Source: Vulcanimicrobiia bacterium (GTDB taxonomy: Bacteria > Vulcanimicrobiota > Vulcanimicrobiia > Vulcanimicrobiales > Vulcanimicrobiaceae). Taken from it: a stretch of 6,385 nt of DNA. Within the stretch, counting starts at the first letter, position 1, and every line of letters starts with the position of its first letter. Of this stretch, positions 1 to 5,357 are shown piece by piece. A program made the position numbers and the translations under genes. The notes beneath the pieces were generated by a model that saw nothing but the letters and a program-made list of their open reading frames with translations, did no database searches and was not told where the DNA came from. Location of the stretch: positions 1 to 6,385 of the forward strand of contig JANWKW010000044.1 of assembly GCA_025451135.1 (NCBI GenBank), in the 5' to 3' direction.

Positions 1-462
1 ACGCCGAAGCTCCTCAAGAAGATCACCGGCGGCATCGCCTACGGACTTTCGGCCGTCGTCCCGGTCTTGCGCAAGAAGCCGTTCAAGGCCACCATCGCGT
101 GGGAACGCAACGAACTCAAGGTCGACACGTTCCAGATGATCGTCGCCAGCGGACGCTACTTCGGCAACACGCCGATCCTGCCCGATGCGGGCGTTACGTC
201 CGGCCGCCTGGCCTTCTTCACCACCGCCGGCACCAACCGGCTCGACGTCATGCGGATGTATCTGGCGTTCCTCAAGGGCACGCAGACCGAACTGCCCGAC
301 GCACATTACTTCCAGACCGAGAAGCTGACCGTCAAGACCAAGGGCAAACAGCTGATCGCGATCGACGGCAGCGCGTTCGGCTACACGCCCGCGAAGTTCT
401 CGGTCGAGTCGAAGGCGCTGCGCGTCCTGGTCCCGGTCGTCGCGGGCGAACCCGCCGTCTGA
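1..462 (+). CDS. Diacylglycerol/lipid kinase, YegS/DgkB family, C-terminal part (5' end outside window)
   Basis: Reading frame 1 is open from the window edge and gives 153 residues before TGA. These enzymes phosphorylate diacylglycerol or related lipids with ATP at the cytoplasmic membrane face. The visible part matches the C-terminal beta-sandwich half of the family. A GRYFGNTPILPDAG segment corresponds to the usual 'GRYFGGG..iaPdA...DG' region. The end, with IAIDGSAFGYTPAKFSV followed by LRVLVP, corresponds to the usual 'vqvDGEplg.tP..f.v.p.alrvlvP' closing strands. The N-terminal nucleotide-binding half with its GGDGT motif lies upstream of the window, so substrate and catalytic integrity cannot be judged. 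The stop overlaps the next gene's ATG by one base (TGATG), implying translational coupling with the PAP2 phosphatase. Family assignment is fairly sure; the exact lipid substrate is unknown. Confidence 0.82.
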   Translation, partial: TPKLLKKITGGIAYGLSAVVPVLRKKPFKATIAWERNELKVDTFQMIVASGRYFGNTPILPDAGVTSGRLAFFTTAGTNRLDVMRMYLAFLKGTQTELPDAHYFQTEKLTVKTKGKQLIAIDGSAFGYTPAKFSVESKALRVLVPVVAGEPAV

Positions 463-1094
463 TGTCGCTCGAAGCGCGTCTTTGGGCGTTCTCGCTGATC
501 TTCGCGGCGGCGTTCGTCGTCCTCGGCGTTCTGGTGGCGTCGACCCACGCGCTGGCCCGGCTCGATCTCGCGGCCGTCGGCGTGCGCGGCCAAGCCACCG
601 CGACCGCCGCGATCTTCACGCTCTCGGGTCGCGCGATTCCGCTCGTCGTGCTCGGTCTGCTCTCCCTGCTCGCGTTCCTCGTGTTCAGGCAGCCGCTCTG
701 GATCCCGGTCGCGATCTTCGCGTCGCAACTCGCCTCGCAAGGCGCGGTCGAGCTGGTCAAGCACGTCTTCGCCCGCGCCCGCCCCGACGATTGGCTCCTC
801 ACCCACGATCTCGGCTTCTCGTTCCCGAGCGGCCACGCCACCACCGCGATCGTCTTCTTCGGCACCTGGCTGCTCGTCGTGATGGTGCTGCCGATCGATC
901 GGCCGATCAAGTTCGTCCTCGCCGCCGCCCTGCTCGCATGGATGATCGGCATCGACTGGTCCCGCATGGCGCTCGGCGCCCACTACCTCAGCGACGTCCT
1001 CGGCGGCACCCTCTTCGGCTGCGCCTGGACCACCGCACTCCTAGCCCTCCTCCTCCGCCTCCGCATCCCAATCCCCTGGTTGCACCCGAGCTAG
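462..1094 (+). CDS. PAP2 superfamily membrane phosphatase (phosphatidic acid / undecaprenyl-diphosphate type)
   Basis: A 210-residue integral membrane phosphatase with all three PAP2 signature motifs. KX6RP is K100 to R107-P108. PSGH is residues 122-125. SRX5HX2SD is S167-R168, H174 and D178, with H125 and H174 the expected catalytic histidines. Hydrophobic segments lie at about 8-30, 56-75, 79-95, 126-145, 150-165 and 180-200, consistent with six membrane spans. The family dephosphorylates phosphatidic acid, isoprenoid diphosphates or related lipids on the outer membrane face. The ATG at 462 overlaps the TGA of the lipid kinase; an upstream extension of this frame would run deep into the kinase and is not credible. 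Pairing with a lipid kinase suggests a phospholipid or lipid-carrier phosphate cycle. Which substrate is used cannot be read from the sequence. Confidence 0.93.
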   Translation: MSLEARLWAFSLIFAAAFVVLGVLVASTHALARLDLAAVGVRGQATATAAIFTLSGRAIPLVVLGLLSLLAFLVFRQPLWIPVAIFASQLASQGAVELVKHVFARARPDDWLLTHDLGFSFPSGHATTAIVFFGTWLLVVMVLPIDRPIKFVLAAALLAWMIGIDWSRMALGAHYLSDVLGGTLFGCAWTTALLALLLRLRIPIPWLHPS

Positions 1095-1112
1095 CCCCCT
1101 ATCTGCACCCGC

Positions 1113-1130
1113 TTGTCATCTCGAGCGACC
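1113..1130 (+). repeat. Degenerate, internally deleted repeat copy
   Basis: The sequence TTGTCATCTCGAGCGACC joins the head (TGTCATC) to a tail resembling TCGAGGGACC, without the central hairpin. It looks like an element that lost its middle about 10 bases upstream of an intact copy. The match is short, so chance cannot be excluded. Confidence 0.45.
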
Positions 1131-1140
1131 GCCCCCCCTT

Positions 1141-1177
1141 TGTCATCCCGAGCGTAGCGAAGCGTAGTCGAGGGACC
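1141..1177 (+). repeat. Quasi-palindromic repeat, intact copy 1
   Basis: A 37-base element beginning TGTCATCCCGAG and ending TCGAGGGACC. The ends can pair imperfectly: GTC with GAC, then CCCGA with TCG-GG with one bulged A. A GCGAAGC mini-hairpin core sits at 1157-1163. The same sequence recurs at 1237, 1297 and 1361, and in altered form at 5606, 6187 and 6238. Confidence 0.9.
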
Positions 1178-1205
1178 GCCGCCGGCTCCCGCACGCAATT
1201 CGGTT

Positions 1206-1225
1206 GAGCGCGCTACCGCGCGCTC
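1206..1225. terminator. Perfect 8-bp GC-rich hairpin between converging genes
   Basis: GAGCGCGC (1206-1213) and GCGCGCTC (1218-1225) are exact reverse complements separated by the loop TACC. It lies 112 bases after the PAP2 stop and 198 bases beyond the stop of the convergent CFA-type gene. It is followed on the + strand by a C/T tract (TCTCCTCCCCCC), not a clean T run, so it is not a canonical intrinsic terminator. A bidirectional transcript-end or RNA-stabilising hairpin is plausible. Confidence 0.4.
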
Positions 1226-1236
1226 TCCTCCCCCCC

Positions 1237-1296
1237 TGTCATCCCGAGCGTAGCGAAGCGTAGTCGAGGGACGGGAGCGAAGCGACCCACCTCTCC
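1237..1296 (+). repeat. Composite repeat unit, tandem unit 1
   Basis: Bases 1237-1272 are a copy of the TGTCATCCCGAG...CGAGGGAC element with GCGAAGC core. Bases 1273-1296 are a 24-base companion element beginning GGGAGCGAAGCGACCC and ending CACCTCTCC. The pair is repeated directly afterwards, so this is a tandem duplication of a composite unit. Confidence 0.9.
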
Positions 1297-1360
1297 TGTC
1301 ATCCCGAGCGTAGCGCGAAGCGCGTAGTCGTCAAATGGGAGCGAAGCGACCCACCTCTCC
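1297..1360 (+). repeat. Composite repeat unit, tandem unit 2 with expanded hairpin
   Basis: The head TGTCATCCCGAG starts at 1297. The core is GCGC-GAA-GCGC (1313-1323), a lengthened version of the GC-GAA-GC core in the neighbouring copies. The tail is degenerate (GTAGTCGTCAAAT replaces GTAGTCGAGGGAC). Bases 1337-1360 repeat the 24-base companion element of unit 1 exactly. Confidence 0.88.
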
Positions 1361-1396
1361 TGTCATCCCGAGCGTAGCGAAGCGTAGTCGAGGGAC
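1361..1396 (+). repeat. Quasi-palindromic repeat, third tandem head, no companion
   Basis: An intact 36-base copy with GCGAAGC core ends the tandem array. It ends 27 bases from the stop codon of the CFA-type gene, so it could sit in that gene's 3' untranslated RNA. Confidence 0.88.
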
Positions 1397-1423
1397 GCCC
1401 CTAAGCCACGCGATCCTAAGCGA

Positions 1424-2686
1424 TCAGGCGTACAGATCCCGCCGCGTCGCCGGCACGTCGACGGATCCATCCGCGCGCGGTTTTCCGAGCAGCGACTGGA
1501 ACAACCCCAACCGCCCGACCCGGAACCCCTGCGCGCTTCCGGCCATATAGAGCCGCCACACGCGGTAGGTCTGTTCGCTCGTCGCGGCCACCACCGCGTC
1601 GCGATGCGCCTCGATATCGCGCACCCAGCAGCGCAGCGTGCGCATGTAGTGCTCGCGCAGATTCTCGACATCGCGCACGTCGAAGCCGGCCTTCTCCGCC
1701 GCCGCCAACGCCACCGAGACCGGCGCCAGCTCCCCGTCCGGGAACACGAACCGGTCGATGAACCCGCCGATCCGCCCGCCGAGCGACCCGCGCGACGTAT
1801 CCGCGATCGCGTGGTTGAGGAACAGTCCGCCCGGCGCGAGCAACGCGTACGCCTTCGCGAAATACTCGCCGTAGTGCCGCAGCCCGACGTGCTCGAACAT
1901 CCCGATGCTCGCGATCGCGTCGAAGGTCTCGCCGGTCAGCTCGCGATAATCGCGCAGTTCGACCCGCGCCAGATCCTCGAGCCCCTCCGCCGCGATCCGC
2001 CGCTCCGCCTCGGCATGCTGCTCGACGCTCAGCGTCACGCCCAGCACCCGCACCCCGCGCCGCGCCGCCGCCATCACCAAGCCGCCCCACCCGCAGCCGA
2101 TGTCCAGCAGCCGGTCGCCCGGGCCGACCCGCAGCTTGCGCAGGACGTACTCCAGCTTCGCCCGCTGCGCGCCGTCCAGCGTCGTCACGCCGTCGTCGAA
2201 GTACGCGCACGAATACATCATCTCCGCGCCCAGGAACGAGCGATAGAACGCCACCGGCTGATCGTAATGGAAGCCGATCGCCGCCCGGTCGCGTGCCAGC
2301 GAGTGCGCCCGTCCGTGCAAGCGCGCCTCGCGCAGTTCCGGCAATCGCTCCTTCGGCAGTTTCGAGAGCACCGCCAGCAGACGCAGGTATTGCGCCGGCG
2401 TGAACGCCGCCGTCGCTCCGTAGAACGCATCGACCGCCGCCTCGACGTCGCCCTCGCACGTCAGCCCGCCGGCCGCGAATGCCCGGCCCGCATTCAGGTC
2501 CGGCGGCGGTCGAAAGGCCGTCCGCAGCGCGCCGGGCGAGTTCAAGCACAACGTGAACGGCGTCGCGTCGGGATCGCCCAGCGTCGTGCCGTCCCACAGC
2601 CGCAACGAAAAGCGACGCTCGAAACCCTCGCCGAACAGCAGCCGGAAGGCTGCAACCGCGATGGCCCGAGCGTCGCTATTCACCAC
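1424..2686 (-). CDS. Cyclopropane-fatty-acyl-phospholipid synthase family methyltransferase
   Basis: A 420-residue SAM-dependent enzyme of the CFA synthase / mycolic acid cyclopropane synthase family. Such enzymes add a methylene or methyl group from SAM across acyl-chain double bonds of membrane phospholipids. The SAM-binding glycine motif LLDIGCGWGG is at 193-202. HYDQPVAFY at 140-148 replaces the more usual HYD.gNdFY. YSCAYF holds C160, and FEHVG is at 264-268. By alignment by eye to E. coli Cfa, the positions of the bicarbonate-binding residues are all present: C160, E265, H292, I294 and Y347. The N-terminal lipid-binding domain is about residues 1-120 and length is near normal. The GTG at 2686 (second GTG at 2683) lacks a Shine-Dalgarno but follows a -10-like TATACT, suggesting a leaderless transcript. 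It lies 16 bases downstream of the protease stop and could also be read with it. The exact product (cyclopropane, methyl branch or other) is unresolved. Confidence 0.9.
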   Translation of the reverse strand: MVNSDARAIAVAAFRLLFGEGFERRFSLRLWDGTTLGDPDATPFTLCLNSPGALRTAFRPPPDLNAGRAFAAGGLTCEGDVEAAVDAFYGATAAFTPAQYLRLLAVLSKLPKERLPELREARLHGRAHSLARDRAAIGFHYDQPVAFYRSFLGAEMMYSCAYFDDGVTTLDGAQRAKLEYVLRKLRVGPGDRLLDIGCGWGGLVMAAARRGVRVLGVTLSVEQHAEAERRIAAEGLEDLARVELRDYRELTGETFDAIASIGMFEHVGLRHYGEYFAKAYALLAPGGLFLNHAIADTSRGSLGGRIGGFIDRFVFPDGELAPVSVALAAAEKAGFDVRDVENLREHYMRTLRCWVRDIEAHRDAVVAATSEQTYRVWRLYMAGSAQGFRVGRLGLFQSLLGKPRADGSVDVPATRRDLYA

Positions 2687-2689
2687 CCT

Positions 2690-2695
2690 AGTATA
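2690..2695 (-). promoter_or_regulatory. Candidate -10 box TATACT for a leaderless CFA-type transcript
   Basis: On the minus strand TATACT lies in the 16-base gap after the protease stop, so transcription would be expected to start near the GTG codons at 2686/2683. No Shine-Dalgarno is properly spaced; the nearest, GAGGTAG at 2709-2703, is 16 bases away. The -35 position, about 17 bases upstream, reads TTCGCC, a weak match. Confidence 0.45.
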
Positions 2696-2702
2696 CCCTA
2701 CG

Positions 2703-5318
2703 CTACCTCAGCGGCGAAGCCGAGATGACCGTCTGCGTGTTCAGCGCGCGCGTCACGTCGGCGTCCAGCGCCGCCAGATGCGCCCGCGTCTGCAGGTCGG
2801 ACGAACGATTCCCCGCGATGGCCGCGTGGAGCGCGACCAGCTCGTAGCGCGCCAGCGCCTGCGCGTCCGCCGGCGTGCCCGGACGCGGCGTTACCGCCGT
2901 GCGCGAGAGCAGGGCGGCGTAGCTGCGCTGCAGGTTACGCTGCACCAGCGGAATGGCCGCCCCGCTACCGACGTTCGAGAAGACCGCCGACTGCATCCAG
3001 GTGAACAGGTCGTCCAGACCCATCGTCTGGCCGCCCGGGTACTTCATCGCCATATCGTCCAGACGCGCGAGCGTCGTCGGGTTGAAGAGGCGGTTGATCG
3101 TCGACATCTGGTAGGCCAGCGCCAGGTTCTCGACCGGCACGTCGTGGCGCGTGTCGCCCGCGCCCAGCCAGTCGTCGCCGCGATACTGCTGCACCAACTG
3201 GCGCAGCAGGGTCGGCGAGAAGTTCCACGCGCTGGGCGAGAACAGGCGGTCGCGGAGCACCGCGAACGCGCGCTTCTCGGTCGCCATCGGGATCGCCGTC
3301 AGCGGCAGCTGTGCGTGCGGGTCGCCGCGCAGCGAGCGCGAGACGTACTCGCCGCCCATGTAACGCCCGACGATCTGGGTGCAGCGGCCGTACTGGCCGG
3401 TCAGCCGGCCGAACGCCGCCCGCAGGTCGTCGAACGAGTTCTCGCGATGCGGGAACCGGCTATCGACCTGCTTGATCAGGTCGTGCGCCATCGTCATCTG
3501 GGTCTGGCACCACGCGATGTTGTCATTTGTCAGGTCCCACTGCTGGTTGCGCGGATCGATGCCCTCGCCCGTCGACCACGAGACGTCCTCGTCCGACGAC
3601 CAGCGATAGCGCGGATCGCTCCACACCGAGGCCCAGTGGCGCAGGGTCGGCAGTTCGGCCTGCGGCGTCGCCGCGCCGGCCACCGGCGCGTAGCCCCAAT
3701 GGATGACGTAGTAGTCGTACGGCCCCAGCACCGTCTGGAACAGGTCGCCCTGCGGCGTGCCTTTGGGCCACAGGTTGGTGGGCGCGTACTCCATCACCGA
3801 CGACGCCACGCCGTGCTGCGCGGTGAAGGCCTTGCTCTGCAGGTCGTGCGCGGTGTAGGCCTCCGACCCGATGAAGTTGTGGCGCAGGCCGAAATCGTGA
3901 CCCGACTCGTGCAGCACGATCGACTTCAGGAAGTCGTACGAGTACTTCGACGGCACGTAGTACCCGTCGCCGTACATCTGCAGCGCGGTCTGCCCGTAGC
4001 CGTAGCTCAGGCGCGCGTTGTCCAGGAAGTTGCCGACGTCGTAACCGCCGTTATGGCGGGCGCCCGCGGCGTGCGGTTGTTCCGGCTGGATCTGCGAGGG
4101 ATACTCGAAGTTGCCGCCGCGCATCAGATCCGAATCGATCACCACGCCCGACTTGATCATCTCGCCGTTGTACGGGTTGTAGAGCAGCTGCGCTTCGGCG
4201 AATCCGCCCTGCGTCTCGGCCAGCCAGCGCACCACGTTGTAGCGGATGTCGTCCGCATCGAACTCGGCGTCGTCGCCCTGCTGCTTCACCTGCACCGCGC
4301 CGCTGATGCCGATCTTCTCGAACGCCTTGTTCCATTCGAGCAGCGCGTCGCGGACGGCCGCGCGGTAGCGCAGCGGGATGGTATTGCTCAGGTAGTAGAC
4401 CACCGGCTTCTTGGCCGGCGAGATCCGCTGGCTCGGATCGCTCTTCTGCATGTTGAAGCGGATGATGTAGTTGAGGTCTTTGCTCGGCGAGGTGTCGCTC
4501 GAGAAGTCCGCATGCGAGTTCACGAAGTAGCCGACCCGGTCGTCGTACAGCCGCGGCATGTAGCCGTCGTCTTCGGGCAGCGCCGCGATGTTGTACTGCA
4601 TCTTGATCTGGACGTTGCGCGTGTCCGGGAAGGTCGAGAGCGCCGGGCTGCCGGTCTGCTTCGAGCTCGAGAACAGCTGTTCGACGTTGAGGATGATGTT
4701 CTGCGGGAACGCCTTCGTCTCGGCGAAGTACGACGAGCGCGTGTCGATCCGGAACGAGCCGTACGGGTTGCTGTCGGCGCCGTTGAGATCGTTGAGCAGG
4801 CTGCCGACGTCGGTCACGTCGTCCAGGAAGTCCGACGCGTCGAACACGACCGCACCGGTCTCCTTGTTCTCGGTCAGGATCTTGGCGATGCCGACCACGC
4901 TCGGCGAGGTGCCGGCCGCGACCGCCCGCGCTTCGGGCGTGCCCGGTTTCGCGTAGTAGCGCGTGCTCGGGAACAGGATGGCGACCTTGTCGTCCTGGCG
5001 CACGAACCGGATGATCCGGACCGGCTGCAGGTCGGTGATGCCCGAGAACAGTCCGAGCCCGACGCCGTTGATCGGCGTGCCGAGTTCGATGTAGTCCTTA
5101 TCGAACTGGTCCTTCTGCAGCTCCAGCGCGACGTTGCCGCCGATCCGCCAGATCGTGAACAGTCCGCGTTGGGCCTTGGCCGTCGCCGTGTACTTGTCGT
5201 AGTCGCTGGGCACGTGGGGCGCCGTGGTCACCACCACGGGCTGGGTCGTCGCCGCATGCGCGAGCGACGGGGATGCGAGCGCGAGCACGCCGCATAGGAC
5301 GAACCGAAGGAGTTTCAA
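2703..5318 (-). CDS. Secreted zinc-dependent metalloprotease, DUF5117/DUF4953 family
   Basis: An 871-residue exported protease. A classic signal peptide occupies residues 1-22 (basic start, hydrophobic core, cleavage likely after AHA). Residues about 40-240 fit the DUF5118/DUF5117 N-terminal beta-rich region. Residues about 430-770 fit the DUF4953 catalytic part. The metzincin motif HESGHDFGLRH is at 470-480: zinc ligands H470, H474 and H480, catalytic E471. A Met-turn-like SVMEY follows at 507-511. Full active-site motifs and near-usual family length suggest an intact enzyme acting in the periplasm or outside the cell. Substrates of this family are largely unknown. The TTG start at 5318 is supported by a GAGGTGG Shine-Dalgarno seven bases upstream and by the signal peptide directly after it. 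It follows pheA by 39 bases on the same strand, so co-transcription is possible although the function is unrelated. Codon use matches its neighbours. Confidence 0.9.
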   Translation of the reverse strand: MKLLRFVLCGVLALASPSLAHAATTQPVVVTTAPHVPSDYDKYTATAKAQRGLFTIWRIGGNVALELQKDQFDKDYIELGTPINGVGLGLFSGITDLQPVRIIRFVRQDDKVAILFPSTRYYAKPGTPEARAVAAGTSPSVVGIAKILTENKETGAVVFDASDFLDDVTDVGSLLNDLNGADSNPYGSFRIDTRSSYFAETKAFPQNIILNVEQLFSSSKQTGSPALSTFPDTRNVQIKMQYNIAALPEDDGYMPRLYDDRVGYFVNSHADFSSDTSPSKDLNYIIRFNMQKSDPSQRISPAKKPVVYYLSNTIPLRYRAAVRDALLEWNKAFEKIGISGAVQVKQQGDDAEFDADDIRYNVVRWLAETQGGFAEAQLLYNPYNGEMIKSGVVIDSDLMRGGNFEYPSQIQPEQPHAAGARHNGGYDVGNFLDNARLSYGYGQTALQMYGDGYYVPSKYSYDFLKSIVLHESGHDFGLRHNFIGSEAYTAHDLQSKAFTAQHGVASSVMEYAPTNLWPKGTPQGDLFQTVLGPYDYYVIHWGYAPVAGAATPQAELPTLRHWASVWSDPRYRWSSDEDVSWSTGEGIDPRNQQWDLTNDNIAWCQTQMTMAHDLIKQVDSRFPHRENSFDDLRAAFGRLTGQYGRCTQIVGRYMGGEYVSRSLRGDPHAQLPLTAIPMATEKRAFAVLRDRLFSPSAWNFSPTLLRQLVQQYRGDDWLGAGDTRHDVPVENLALAYQMSTINRLFNPTTLARLDDMAMKYPGGQTMGLDDLFTWMQSAVFSNVGSGAAIPLVQRNLQRSYAALLSRTAVTPRPGTPADAQALARYELVALHAAIAGNRSSDLQTRAHLAALDADVTRALNTQTVISASPLR

Positions 5319-5325
5319 GAAAACG

Positions 5326-5332
5326 CCACCTC
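5326..5332 (-). promoter_or_regulatory. Shine-Dalgarno GAGGTGG deciding the protease TTG start
   Basis: On the minus strand GAGGTGG lies seven bases before TTG at 5318, ideal spacing for the 16S rRNA 3' end. It supports the rare TTG start and shows that the organism uses Shine-Dalgarno initiation, in contrast to the CFA-type gene. Confidence 0.7.
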
Positions 5333-5357
5333 AGGGAGTGTGAGATAGCGCAGGTAT

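Larger units (their letters stand above)
1095..1423. other. Convergent intergenic region filled with repeats and hairpins
   Basis: These 329 bases separate the ends of two converging genes (PAP2 on +, CFA-type enzyme on -). No credible gene is present; short open frames here only translate the repeat (VIPSVAKRSRGT). The region holds one degenerate and four recognisable copies of the TGTCATCCCGAG...CGAGGGAC element, two copies of a 24-bp companion element starting GGGAGCGAAGCGACCC, and an 8-bp perfect hairpin. CT-rich tracts lie between them. A role in transcript 3' ends or in separating the converging transcripts is an inference from position. Confidence 0.85.

Noticed and set aside
99..461. 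Long N-terminal extension of the PAP2 gene
   Set aside because: The open frame upstream of 462 lies over the lipid kinase in another frame and gives an Arg-rich shadow. The ATG at 462 fits the membrane topology and the TGATG coupling.
1141..1396. CRISPR array (regularly spaced repeats)
   Set aside because: The spaces between repeats are themselves copies of one 24-base element, spacing is irregular, repeats have degenerate tails, and no cas gene is present.
1335..1550. Small + strand protein containing VIPSVAKRSRGT
   Set aside because: It translates the repeat and then runs antisense into the CFA-type gene. VIPSVAKRSRGT is only the one open sense frame of the element.
1416..2597. Second long minus-strand frame overlapping the CFA-type gene
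   Set aside because: It is Arg/Gly/Ala-rich without motifs, while the chosen frame has SAM-binding and active-site residues throughout.
2553..5297. A 914-codon open frame on the + strand opposite the protease and CFA-type genes
   Set aside because: It is antisense to two genes with clear catalytic motifs and signal peptide. Its product is a monotone of Arg, Val, His and Ala with no domain pattern, the usual shadow in GC-rich DNA.
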